Translations under genes and position numbers: made by a program
In this document: in pieces, positions 1 through 6,873 of the stretch
Numbering within the stretch: the first letter of the stretch is position 1
Layout: every line of letters begins with the position of its first letter
The notes under the pieces: model-generated
The model's input: only the letters and a program-made list of their open reading frames with translations
Database searches by the model: none
Told to the model about the DNA's origin: nothing
From: JADFQT01 sp047516825
GTDB lineage: Bacteria > Chloroflexota > Dehalococcoidia > Lucifugimonadales > UBA3495
Direction of reading: 5' to 3'
DNA length: 18,601 nt
Assembly (NCBI GenBank): GCA_047516825.1
Contig: JAKZUA010000204.1
Location: 1 to 18,601 of the forward strand

Positions 1-111
1 CGGCACCCGCTCAGGGCAGGGCACCGACAGCAAGATGACCTTGGCATCCCTCTTTGGCACCTGGCGGGCCAGAGGTCTCAATCCCCTCCTGGAATGCCGC
101 CGGTTGCTCAC
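1..111 (-). CDS. Possible edge-truncated ORF (universal-stress-protein-like fragment?)
   Basis: An open frame runs off the left edge on the minus strand. It can start at GTG 111-109, preceded by GAGGGG, or at TTG 81-79, preceded by AGGAGG. The readable part ends in a stretch around KRDAKVILLSVPCPE, which resembles the strand that follows helix 1 in universal stress proteins (a 'GAKVILLSV' type segment). The usual N-terminal 'ILVPLDGS' strand is not seen, so this may be a degraded or misread start. Only 37 codons are visible, so neither the gene nor the family is secure. It would be divergent from the DUF1326 gene. Confidence 0.2.
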   Translation of the reverse strand, partial: MSNRRHSRRGLRPLARQVPKRDAKVILLSVPCPERVP

Positions 112-156
112 TTCCCCTCAACTCTGAACAGTTTCCTAAAAACGTGGAGGCGCACC

Positions 157-776
157 ATGACAACGGCTACTTCCTGGCAAATCCAAGGCGACATCTTGGA
201 GGCCTGTAGTTGCGACGTCACCTGTCCGTGTAACTTTGGCGGCGGTCCCACCGAACTCCCCTGTGAGGCGATATTTGCTTTCCGCGTCCTAGAGGGAAGC
301 TACGGGAATATCGAGCTGAATGATCTCAATTTTGCGCTATACCTTCGTAGCCCCGGCCTCATATTCCAAGGTAACTGGACTCTGGGGCATATCTTGACGA
401 CCGGTCCAACCCGGAGCAAATGCAGGCTCTGGGGGCCATTCTATCAGGAGAGGCTGGCGGCGTATTCGCCGCATTGAGCGGACTCATAGGCAATGCACTG
501 CCTCCTAAGCAGGTCCCAATCAGTTTCCAAACGGTCGACGGCGAGCATCATATAACGGTACCCGGTTTACTAGAGGTGGCATCAGAGCGGATTCCTAACC
601 CTATGGAAGGGCAACCGCCCTTGGACCCCAAAGCCGGAGGATTAGCAGTACCGTTCTACACCGGAGATGCTAGCATTCGACGTTCCGGTGTCATGAGGGT
701 GACCGATCCTGGTCTGAGTTTTGAACATGCCGGCGGATCGTCCCTTATTGGACGGTTCGATTTCAGCGGACCCTAA
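157..776 (+). pseudogene. DUF1326 domain protein, frameshifted
   Basis: Two frames together make one DUF1326 protein. The first reads from ATG 157, with GGAGG at 146-150 as ribosome site, and has the family's Cys cluster CSCDVTCPC (Cys17, 19, 23, 25). It then runs out of family sequence after GNWTLG. The second frame resumes with AYLDDRSNPEQMQALGAILSGEAGG and reads to TAA 774-776. Adding one G to the GGGG run at 384-387 joins them exactly (TLG-AYLDD) into a 206-residue protein, close to the normal family length. The lesion is therefore a one-base deletion in a homopolymer: a real mutation, an assembly error, or less likely a -1 slippage site. Function is unknown; the Cys cluster suggests metal binding (inference). 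The DUF2182 gene follows after 8 bases, the usual pairing. Confidence 0.85.
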
Positions 777-784
777 CAAAGGCA

Positions 785-1591
785 ATGCGTACCACCAGTT
801 CCATAGAATCAATCCTGAAGAAAGACCGGGCCCTGGTTCTGGCGGGCGTGGTAGCAGTAGCTGCCCTGGCATGGGCCTACCTGTTCTACCTGGCCTGGGA
901 AATGCGGCAGGACATGAGCGGCATGTCGATGCCGGGCGGGATGAACCTGGCCATGACCCAGGTGCGGGCCTGGACCGGCGTGGATTTCCTGCTGATGTTC
1001 CTGATGTGGGTGGTGATGATGACCGCCATGATGGTCCCCACTGCCGCTCCCATGATCCTCACCTTTGCCACCATTAACCGGAAGCGGCTGGAGCAGCAGC
1101 AACCCTACGTGCCTACTGGCGTTTTCCTACTGGGCTACCTGTTAGTCTGGAGCGCCTTCGCCGCCGCGGCCACCGCCGCCCAGTGGGGTCTCAATACGGC
1201 GGCCCTGCTCTCCCCCATGATGGCCAGCTCCAGCCCATTTTTAGGGGGCGGGCTCTTGCTGGCAGCGGGTATTTTCCAGTGGAGCCCCCTAAAGTACGCC
1301 TGCCTTAGCCACTGCCGAACCCCCTTGGGCTTCATCATGACTGAATGGCGAGAGGGGACCAAAGGCGCCTTGAACATGGGCCTGCGGCACGGGGCCTTCT
1401 GTCTGGGCTGCTGCTGGGTGTTGATGGCGCTACTGTTCGTGTTGGGGGTGATGAATCTGCTGTGGATCGCCGCCCTGGCTGGGTTTGTCCTAATCGAGAA
1501 GATAATCCCCGCCGGACACTGGGTGAGCCGAATATCCGGTGTTGCGCTAATAATTTGGGGAGCCTGGATGGTGGTTGGAGCCCTGGTCTAG
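785..1591 (+). CDS. DUF2182 predicted metal-binding integral membrane protein
   Basis: A 268-residue protein that is mostly hydrophobic, with about six or seven membrane segments. It shows the DUF2182 core: WSPLKYACLSHCRTP (Cys173, His176, Cys177), then GALNMGLRHGAFCLGCCW (His202, Cys206, Cys209, Cys210) and a final VLIEKIIPAG segment. The loop at residues 40-57 is Met-rich (Met40, 44, 47, 49, 53, 57), a pattern used by copper-handling membrane proteins, so a metal role is plausible but not shown. The start lies 8 bases after the DUF1326 stop with only a close AAAGG before it, so translation is probably coupled to the upstream gene. If the upstream frameshift is real, expression of this gene may be affected. 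Family is secure, function is not. Confidence 0.9.
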   Translation: MRTTSSIESILKKDRALVLAGVVAVAALAWAYLFYLAWEMRQDMSGMSMPGGMNLAMTQVRAWTGVDFLLMFLMWVVMMTAMMVPTAAPMILTFATINRKRLEQQQPYVPTGVFLLGYLLVWSAFAAAATAAQWGLNTAALLSPMMASSSPFLGGGLLLAAGIFQWSPLKYACLSHCRTPLGFIMTEWREGTKGALNMGLRHGAFCLGCCWVLMALLFVLGVMNLLWIAALAGFVLIEKIIPAGHWVSRISGVALIIWGAWMVVGALV

Positions 1592-1612
1592 GCTGGGGCA
1601 GAGAGGCCATCG

Positions 1613-2152
1613 CTAGTTGAGCTGCCCCAGTGTCCCGGCTACCAGGTCGATTACGGGTTCGCTTGGCCCAATGCCGGCGCTCATCCCCGGGATATCCCCC
1701 AAAGCCAACGCCTTAACTTCCCCTTCTCCCGCGTCTGCCTTCGCCTGTTCAACCCGCGCCAGAACCTGACGCCAGGAAGCCTGGTGCGGGTCCTTCGCTG
1801 CAGCTTCAACGTCCCCGGACGCTAAAGGCAGAGTGTAAACCAAGGGAGGATCGGAGGCGGTCAGTAGAACCAGGCTGGGGATGGCATCCGCCGCGAGACC
1901 CAGCCGCACTAGCAGGGTTTGTTCGGCCTGGGATACACCGTGCTGCCCGAAGATGACCAGGTGCTGGAATCCGGCTCCCAACTCCTCGAAGCGGCTGCGG
2001 AAAGCCCGAAAAACATCATGGGCGGCCCGGTCATCCTCCGAAACCAGGAACAACGCATGCAAGGGGAAACCGCCGGTAACGCCGCCTGACAAATCTCGCT
2101 GCCACCGCTCCAGCTTGTCCCTATCGTGTTGGTCGGCCCGACTAGCGGCCAT
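1613..2152 (-). CDS. Hypothetical protein, 179 aa
   Basis: An open frame of 179 residues convergent with the DUF2182 gene (21 bases between the stops). I do not recognise the family. The N-terminus is polar (ASRADQHDRDKLERWQRDL). The middle (about residues 30-105) alternates strand-like and helix-like segments (HALFLVSEDD; VFRAFRSRFEEL; FQHLVIFGQHG; IPSLVLLTASDPPLVYTLPL), which could be a small alpha/beta or thioredoxin-like fold without a CxxC. There is no signal peptide or membrane segment. No clear Shine-Dalgarno site precedes ATG 2152, and the frame stays open further upstream without another start codon, so the N-terminus is uncertain. It lies downstream of the two VOC genes on the same strand and could be their last operon member. 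Confidence 0.6.
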   Translation of the reverse strand: MAASRADQHDRDKLERWQRDLSGGVTGGFPLHALFLVSEDDRAAHDVFRAFRSRFEELGAGFQHLVIFGQHGVSQAEQTLLVRLGLAADAIPSLVLLTASDPPLVYTLPLASGDVEAAAKDPHQASWRQVLARVEQAKADAGEGEVKALALGDIPGMSAGIGPSEPVIDLVAGTLGQLN

Positions 2153-2277
2153 CAGCTTTTCTCGCCCCGGCCCTATCGCCAGGCCAAGTTGGGAACTACT
2201 TGTATCGCCATGCCAACCCCTGTCCGCTTCATCTTGGCAATATTTTGGGGGAAACTCTAGGCTCCGGGCGAGCGTCC

Positions 2278-2736
2278 TCAGGCACCGCCGCCGCCGTCGA
2301 ACTGAACCAGTATGCCATCCGGGTCGTAGACGTAAAAGCTATTCACCTTGCCCTGGTCATCGGTCCAGACTTCCGGCGGGGCGGCCAGTTGAACCCCCTT
2401 GGCAGCCAGCTCGGCCATTAACGCCTTGGTGTCGGGGACCGAAAAAGAGTAGTGGCTCAATCCTACCTGGTCCAACTTGATAGGATTGCCGTCGGGATCC
2501 TCATTGGGATGGCTGGTGACCACCAGCCGGGGGTTGTGGTTATCCTTGCCGAATCTCAGATGCACAGTCCTTCGCTTCTGGCGCGCGTTCTGATAGACAT
2601 GCGGCAAACCACCAGTCGTGGTGTCCTGAACCTGGTCGAACACCACCTCCATACCCAGTATGTCCCGATAGAAGGCCAGGGATTTATCTAGATCCCGTAC
2701 GCAGACCGCTATGTGAGAAATCCCAGTAGCATCCAT
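2278..2736 (-). CDS. VOC family (glyoxalase/dioxygenase-fold) protein, intact copy
   Basis: A 152-residue single-domain vicinal-oxygen-chelate protein. It has the two beta-alpha-beta-beta-beta modules: ISHIAVCVRDLDKSLAFYRDILGMEV (residues 6-31, with His8) and VGLSHYSFSVPDTKALMAELAAKGV (residues 91-115, with His95), closing with FYVYDPDGILVQFD. The last position normally used as the metal ligand (Glu in many VOC enzymes) is Gln145 here, so the metal site may differ; this is inferred from a by-eye alignment. The start is supported by GAGGTGA seven bases before ATG. The substrate cannot be told from sequence; glyoxalase, epimerase, dioxygenase and binding roles all occur in the superfamily. It lies 60 bases downstream of a 65%-identical (hand-counted), equally long but broken copy. 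Confidence 0.9.
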   Translation of the reverse strand: MDATGISHIAVCVRDLDKSLAFYRDILGMEVVFDQVQDTTTGGLPHVYQNARQKRRTVHLRFGKDNHNPRLVVTSHPNEDPDGNPIKLDQVGLSHYSFSVPDTKALMAELAAKGVQLAAPPEVWTDDQGKVNSFYVYDPDGILVQFDGGGGA

Positions 2737-2796
2737 TGCATCACCTCTGTAGTGCCGGAGCGATTGATTGCGGGAATTGAATTGAAGAATTCGGGC

Positions 2797-3255
2797 TTAG
2801 GCTCCACCGCCGGAGTCGAACTGCACCAGGATCCCATCCGGGTCATAAACGAAGATGCTGCTGACCTAGCCCTGGGCATTGGTAAAGCCATCCATCGGGC
2901 CGGCTAGCTGAACTCCTTTGGCGGTTAGCTCCGCGGCCAGGGCCTTAACATCGCCGACCGTAAAAGAGAGATGGCTGATACCAATCTGGTCCAGCTTTAT
3001 CGGCGCGCCATCGGGATCGTCACCGGGATGGGAGGTCATGGTAAGGGTGGGCTTGGTGTCTCCAGTACCATAGGCCAGCCGCACCTGGCGGCGGGTTTTT
3101 CGCTGGTGCTGATATACGTAAGGCAAGCCTCCGGAAGTGGTATCTTGCATCCGGTCGGCCTCCACCCTCATACCCAGTAGGTCCCGGTAGAACTCCAGGG
3201 ACTTGTCCAGGTCGGCCACACAAATAGCGATGTGGGAGATAGCAGAGGCTTCCAT
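2797..3255 (-). pseudogene. VOC family protein, paralogue with in-frame TAG
   Basis: This gene aligns without gaps to the neighbouring 152-residue VOC protein (99 of 152 positions identical by hand count). It includes ISHIAICVADLDKSLEFYRDLLGM at the N-terminus and ISHLSF with the second His. Codon 130 is TAG (bases 2868-2866), where the paralogue has Lys130. Past the TAG the frame continues as VSSIFVYDPDGILVQFD to TAA at 2799-2797, exactly the paralogue's end. One base change (AAG to TAG) explains it. TAG ends rplU, rpmA and other genes here, so the codon is not reassigned. The 129-residue product lacks the last strand and the fourth ligand position. AAGGGGG (3269-3263) is a good ribosome site, so it is probably still translated. 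It is the first gene of the VOC operon. Confidence 0.88.
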
Positions 3256-3317
3256 GTCTTAACCCCCTTCTGTTCCGGCTGATTCGAGCGGTTTGCTGAC
3301 AGTCGTCTTAGGGAGCA

Positions 3318-3346
3318 ATCCTAAGTCCGCACCTAACATTTGTCAA
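3318..3346 (-). promoter_or_regulatory. sigma70-type promoter for the VOC genes
   Basis: On the minus strand, TTGACA (3346-3341) is followed after 17 bases by TAGGAT (3323-3318). Transcription would begin near 3311, about 56 bases before the VOC start codon. The -10 box overlaps a CTTAGG-N7-CCTAAG inverted repeat (3307-3325), which could be an operator. Not tested. Confidence 0.5.
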
Positions 3347-3364
3347 AGTCCTCTGCGCTGGACG

Positions 3365-3400
3365 AATGGATGGATCGCCGGCTGGGGCGATCCATCCATT
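3365..3400. repeat. Perfect 15-bp inverted repeat between divergent promoters
   Basis: AATGGATGGATCGCC (3365-3379) and its exact complement (3386-3400) flank a 6-base loop. No T-run follows on either strand, so a terminator is unlikely. It sits between the -35 boxes of the divergent VOC and rplU promoters, where an operator or cruciform would be placed. Confidence 0.85.
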
Positions 3401-3431
3401 TGGATTCCGCGATCGCCCACTAATATCTATC

Positions 3432-3461
3432 TTGACATGGGTAAATCGTACCCCCTAGAAT
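3432..3461 (+). promoter_or_regulatory. sigma70-type promoter for rplU-rpmA-rpmE
   Basis: A perfect TTGACA (3432-3437) is separated by 18 bases from TAGAAT (3456-3461), five of six matches to the -10 consensus. The expected start near 3468 leaves a leader of about 17 bases that still contains the GAGG ribosome site (3471-3474) of rplU. Confidence 0.65.
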
Positions 3462-3484
3462 TAGAAGGTTGAGGTCTGGCCCTT

Positions 3485-3808
3485 ATGATGGATTACGCAA
3501 TATTCAAAACAGGCGGAAAGCAATACCGGGTCAAGCCCGGAGATGTGCTTGACGTGGAAAAGCTTTCCCTGGAAGTGGGCTCCGTCGCCGAATTCGACCA
3601 GGTCTTGGCCGTCTCCGAAGATGGCCAGGTCAATTTCGGGGCTCCCCTTGTTTCTGGAGCCACGGTTACGGCTGAGGTTCAGTCCCATTACAAGGACCGC
3701 AAGTTGATGGTCTTCAAATACAAGCGGAAGACTCGCTACCGGCGCAAGAAGGGGCACCGCCAAACCTACACCCGATTGCTGATTCAAGGCATCCAATCAG
3801 GAGGTTAG
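3485..3808 (+). CDS. rplU: 50S ribosomal protein L21
   Basis: Ribosomal protein L21, a 23S rRNA-binding protein of the large subunit. The 107-residue product has the family signature throughout: YAIFKTGGKQYRVKPGDVLDVEKL at the start, then the basic C-terminal segment KRKTRYRRKKGHRQTYTRLLI that contacts rRNA. Length is normal for L21. Two ATGs lie in tandem (3485 and 3488); the GAGG at 3471-3474 fits either. The gene ends only 4 bases before rpmA, whose Shine-Dalgarno site AGGAGG (3799-3804) is inside the last codons of rplU and encodes its terminal Gly-Gly, so the two are translationally coupled. Unlike many bacteria, obgE does not follow. Confidence 0.98.
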   Translation: MMDYAIFKTGGKQYRVKPGDVLDVEKLSLEVGSVAEFDQVLAVSEDGQVNFGAPLVSGATVTAEVQSHYKDRKLMVFKYKRKTRYRRKKGHRQTYTRLLIQGIQSGG

Positions 3809-3812
3809 ACTC

Positions 3813-4067
3813 ATGGCCCACAAAAAGGCCGGAGGCAGCACCAACAACGGTCGGGATAGCAATGCCAAGCGTCTTGGCGTAAAACGATACGGCGGCCAGC
3901 GGGTAACCGGTGGCTCCATCCTGGTCCGGCAAAGAGGGACCAGGATTCACCCCGGCACCAACGTGGGTTTGGGACGGGATTACACCCTGTTCGCCATGAT
4001 CGACGGAGAGGTGAAGTACGAGTGGGCGGCCAAGGGCAGGCGTCGCGTCAGTGTCTACCCGATTTAG
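3813..4067 (+). CDS. rpmA: 50S ribosomal protein L27
   Basis: Ribosomal protein L27, whose N-terminal tail reaches the peptidyl-transferase centre. The 84-residue sequence is canonical: MAHKKAGGSTNNGRDSNAKRLGVKRYGGQ, followed by SILVRQRGTRIHPGTNVGLGRDYTLFAMIDG. It begins directly at AHKKAGGS and has no cleavable N-terminal extension of the kind found in Firmicutes. AGGAGG lies 8 bases upstream of ATG. It is the second gene of the ribosomal cluster. Confidence 0.98.
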   Translation: MAHKKAGGSTNNGRDSNAKRLGVKRYGGQRVTGGSILVRQRGTRIHPGTNVGLGRDYTLFAMIDGEVKYEWAAKGRRRVSVYPI

Positions 4068-4106
4068 TCATTCTCAAATGCAGTAGAGGTTCAGAAACAA
4101 AGCATC

Positions 4107-4307
4107 ATGAAACCAGAAATCCATCCCCATTTTTTTAACTCCACGGTGACCTGCTCCTGTGGAAACACCTTCCAAACCGGCGCCACCAAGCCCACGCTGC
4201 GGGTAGAGGTATGCAGTAAGTGCCACCCCTTCTACACCGGTCAGCAGCGGATGGTCGACACCCAGGGACGCATCGAAAGAATGCGGCGACGGTACAATCT
4301 GAGCTAA
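4107..4307 (+). CDS. rpmE: 50S ribosomal protein L31 (zinc-binding type)
   Basis: Ribosomal protein L31, which bridges the large and small subunits. The 66-residue product has MKPEIHPHF, TCSCGNTFQTGAT and EVCSKCHPFYTGQQ. The four cysteines (16, 18, 36, 39; CxC plus CxxC) mark the zinc-containing form rather than the zinc-free alternate used in zinc starvation. It starts 39 bases after rpmA and has no strong Shine-Dalgarno site; the nearest GAGG (4086-4089) is 17 bases away. It is probably co-transcribed with rplU and rpmA and ends before an intrinsic terminator. Confidence 0.98.
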   Translation: MKPEIHPHFFNSTVTCSCGNTFQTGATKPTLRVEVCSKCHPFYTGQQRMVDTQGRIERMRRRYNLS

Positions 4308-4351
4308 TCCCCTTAGTTACCGGAAGAGCCGGCCCGAAAGAGCTGGCGGAA

Positions 4352-4384
4352 AGGCCGAGGACTCAACGCCCTCGGCCTGTTTTC
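4352..4384 (+). terminator. Intrinsic terminator after rpmE
   Basis: A perfect 9-bp stem, AGGCCGAGG (4352-4360) with CCTCGGCCT (4370-4378), has a 9-base loop and is followed by GTTTTC. It lies 45 bases after the rpmE stop and would end the ribosomal-protein transcript. Confidence 0.8.
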
Positions 4385-4492
4385 TGTCCCGGGAAAACGC
4401 CCTGACTTGAACTTTCCCCGCGCTGGCCGGCTCAATTGCGGGTCAACACCCTTGTCAAGACCACCCGGAATATGGAATCCTAGAGTATCGGC

Positions 4493-4517
4493 TTTTGGTC
4501 ATTTCTTTTGGCCATTT
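4493..4517 (+). repeat. Short direct repeat upstream of the DUF1385 gene
   Basis: TTTTGGTCATTT (4493-4504) and TTTTGGCCATTT (4506-4517) repeat with one mismatch at a 13-base period, about 60 bases before the DUF1385 start. It could be a tandem regulator site or chance. The rest of the 4385-4578 gap shows nothing clear beyond the ribosome site. Confidence 0.3.
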
Positions 4518-4578
4518 TTAGGGAGTTGGTTGCCAGGCCTGCTTCCAGGGTTGGCCTGAGGGTTTCAAGGAGGACAAG

Positions 4579-5577
4579 TTGTCACGACAGCCCGAGTTTT
4601 CCTACGGCGGACAGGCCGTTATCGAAGGGATAATGATTCGGGGGCGGAGTCACTTCAGCCTCGCCGTCCGCCGGGAAGACGGCGCCATTTCCCACGTTCA
4701 GGAGCCCCTAAATACCCTTTTCACCGGCAAGGTTCGACGCGTCCCTCTGCTGCGAGGATTTTTAGCCCTGGTGGAAACCCTGACCCTGGGCATCAAAGCT
4801 TTGCATCGGTCGGCAAACATGGCCATGGTGGACCAGACCCCCGAAGGCGAAAAGGAAATGTCCGACTGGGTCCTAGCAGGCACGCTGGGAATCTCCCTGC
4901 TACTGGGCGTGGGCATCTTTTTTGTGCTGCCCCAGCTGATTGTTACCCCGATCCACCCTTTTCTGCCCTCTGACCTGGTCATAAACATCATTGAAGGCTT
5001 CTTCCGGCTGGCGATTCTGGTCGGCTACATCTGGGCTATTGGCTTCATGAAAAACATCCGGCGCGTATTCGCCTACCACGGCGCCGAGCACATGGCGGTG
5101 CACACCTACGAAGCCGGGCTGCCGTTAAGCATCGAGAATGTCAGGAAATTCCCAACACCCCATCCCCGCTGCGGAACGGCCTTCCTGCTTACTGTAGTGC
5201 TGGTATCCATTCTGGTGTTTATCTTCCTGGGCTGGCCGGAGCTTCACTGGCGGATACTATCCCGCATAGCTCTACTGCCGGTCATCGCCGCGGTCAGCTA
5301 CGAGATCATCCGCTTCAGCGGCCTGCACCAGAGCTGGTGGATCGCCAAGCAGGTGGCAATACCCGGTCTGCTTCTGCAACGGCTGACCACCCGCCAGCCC
5401 GACGACAGCCAAATCGAGGTGGCCATCAGCGCCATGGAGTCCGCCATCGCCGCTGATGCCGGTCAGGAATACGTGGTGCGGTTCCCGGCCCCGGCGGAAG
5501 AATTGTCCGTGACCGAAGGCGTGACCGAAGACAACCTGCCTGCGGCCACTACGGAAGCCTCCCAGCGGTTCTGCTAG
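4579..5577 (+). CDS. DUF1385 (YqhQ-like) integral membrane protein
   Basis: A 332-residue membrane protein of the DUF1385/YqhQ family. The start is TTG 4579, chosen because AAGGAGGA (4567-4574) lies just before it and the family N-terminus FSYGGQAVIEGIMIRG follows at once. About four membrane segments can be seen: near residues 96-120, 132-157, 203-222 and 227-247. The conserved cytoplasmic-loop motif RRVFAYHGAEHMAVHTYEAG, with FPTPHPRCGTAF after it, is intact. The tail from about residue 275 is acidic, variable and probably disordered. Genes of this family are often next to rpmE and prfA/prmC, and here rpmE precedes it. Its biochemical role is not established. Its stop overlaps that of the convergent lipoprotein gene. 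Confidence 0.92.
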   Translation: MSRQPEFSYGGQAVIEGIMIRGRSHFSLAVRREDGAISHVQEPLNTLFTGKVRRVPLLRGFLALVETLTLGIKALHRSANMAMVDQTPEGEKEMSDWVLAGTLGISLLLGVGIFFVLPQLIVTPIHPFLPSDLVINIIEGFFRLAILVGYIWAIGFMKNIRRVFAYHGAEHMAVHTYEAGLPLSIENVRKFPTPHPRCGTAFLLTVVLVSILVFIFLGWPELHWRILSRIALLPVIAAVSYEIIRFSGLHQSWWIAKQVAIPGLLLQRLTTRQPDDSQIEVAISAMESAIAADAGQEYVVRFPAPAEELSVTEGVTEDNLPAATTEASQRFC

Positions 5578-6767
5578 GGTCCCTGCGAGTAGGCTCCGAA
5601 GGTAAAGGCGAACAGGGAAAAGTCCGCCGACATGGGACTGAGCCGCAGCTCGTGGCCGCTGAATTTTGCTTTCTCCACCAGCCGGTACATCTTGGGCTGT
5701 CCTACCAATACGTAGCTGCTGCCGTCCGGCGCAAACATCACATCCGCTCCGGCGCTTTCCTGGTCCAGCGGAAGGCCGTCCAGCGTTACCAGCACCGGTG
5801 CAGGGGAGCCGGGGTCTCCATTCATCACGGCGTTAACGCTGTTGGCGTAGAACTTGATGGCGATGTGGTCCTCGTACTCTTCAGTGACCCGGGCGTGGGT
5901 CAGGCTTTCCTGGCCGTTTTGCCATAACCCCTGCAGGTAGATGAAGTTATTCAGATGATCCCCTAAATCTTCATATAAAACCGCCGCGTCCTGCTGCAGG
6001 TAATACTCTACCTGCATAATATAGGCCGGAAGGGGTCCAAAGAGGGAGGGAGAGGAGCTGGAGGGGAGCGCCTGGTTGCGGTAGTACCCCGCGTAAAGCT
6101 CCCTAGTCAGGCGGCGACTGGGGACGGACCCAAAGGCCTCCGGGTCCTCCTCCGGCTCGGGAGAGGAGTTCACTTTCACATCCTGGATCGGAAAACCGGA
6201 CCCGGACTCGGACAGCAGCTCTCGGATCACCTCTTCAGTCTCGGCGTAGGAACCTTCCCCGAAGTGGTGGTATCGCAAGTTGCCTTGGCGGTCTATCAGG
6301 TATTTGGCGGGCCAAGCATTATTGGAATAGACGTTCCAGGTGCGGTAGTCGTTGTCCTGCGCGATGGGATACTCCAGGCCGTAGCTCTCGACCGCAGCCA
6401 CGACATTCTCCCTCAGCTTCTCGAATTCAAACTCGGGGGTGTGGATCCCGACTATCACCAGGCCGTATCCCGAATATTTCTGGTGCCACTCTTTCAGGTA
6501 GGGAAAGGTGCGGATGCAGTTGACGCAGGAATAGGTCCAAAAATCCACCAGCACCACCTGTCCCCGCAGTTCCTCCAGGCTCAACGCCTCGGAATTAATC
6601 CACCCATCGATCCCTTGAAACTCCGGCGCGGGCTGCTCGCCGACACAGGCACTGAGAAACAGGGCCACTGAACTCACCAACAGCACCAGCGCAATTGGCG
6701 CCTTACTACCACCAATCTCTTCTTGGCCAGTCAAAGAATCATATCCTTCGGCAGAGCCGGTATTCAT
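5574..6767 (-). CDS. Thioredoxin-domain lipoprotein resembling the exported part of DipZ
   Basis: A 397-residue predicted lipoprotein. A hydrophobic segment ends in the lipobox LSAC (Cys41), so the mature protein should be anchored outside the membrane. Residues about 50-180 form a TlpA/DipZ-type thioredoxin domain with VVLVDFWTYSCVNC (catalytic Cys81 and Cys84) and a likely cis-Pro in NAWPAKYLID (Pro153). The WTYSCVNC motif is typical of DipZ, where such a domain is fused to a CcdA-like membrane part and followed by a carbohydrate-binding-like domain. Here the membrane part is absent, but a second domain of about 170 residues follows (roughly 220-397), likely the same beta-sandwich. Probable role: thiol-disulfide exchange outside the cell. 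The AGGGG before ATG supports the start, although the 22-residue polar N-terminal region is long for a signal peptide. Confidence 0.85.
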   Translation of the reverse strand: MNTGSAEGYDSLTGQEEIGGSKAPIALVLLVSSVALFLSACVGEQPAPEFQGIDGWINSEALSLEELRGQVVLVDFWTYSCVNCIRTFPYLKEWHQKYSGYGLVIVGIHTPEFEFEKLRENVVAAVESYGLEYPIAQDNDYRTWNVYSNNAWPAKYLIDRQGNLRYHHFGEGSYAETEEVIRELLSESGSGFPIQDVKVNSSPEPEEDPEAFGSVPSRRLTRELYAGYYRNQALPSSSSPSLFGPLPAYIMQVEYYLQQDAAVLYEDLGDHLNNFIYLQGLWQNGQESLTHARVTEEYEDHIAIKFYANSVNAVMNGDPGSPAPVLVTLDGLPLDQESAGADVMFAPDGSSYVLVGQPKMYRLVEKAKFSGHELRLSPMSADFSLFAFTFGAYSQGP

Positions 6768-6873
6768 TTCATTCCCCTTTTATCATACCTCATCCTGGAA
6801 TGCCGGTTTCCGTTTGCCTCCGGTCCGGGTTTGCAAGACCAAGCCTCCCAACTGTCATTTCCAGCTACCAGGC

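Noticed and set aside
1881..2480. 199-codon plus-strand frame
   Set aside because: Shadow frame antisense to the 179-aa and VOC genes; Arg/Ser-rich composition with no motif.
2866..2868. TAG as a reassigned or recoded codon in the VOC gene
   Set aside because: TAG ends rplU, rpmA, DUF1385, the aminotransferase and other genes here, so a simple nonsense mutation is the easier explanation.
3408..3415. GCGATCGC octamer as a HIP1-type cyanobacterial repeat
   Set aside because: Seen once near the inverted repeat; one copy of an 8-mer is not evidence, and gene content does not suggest a cyanobacterium.
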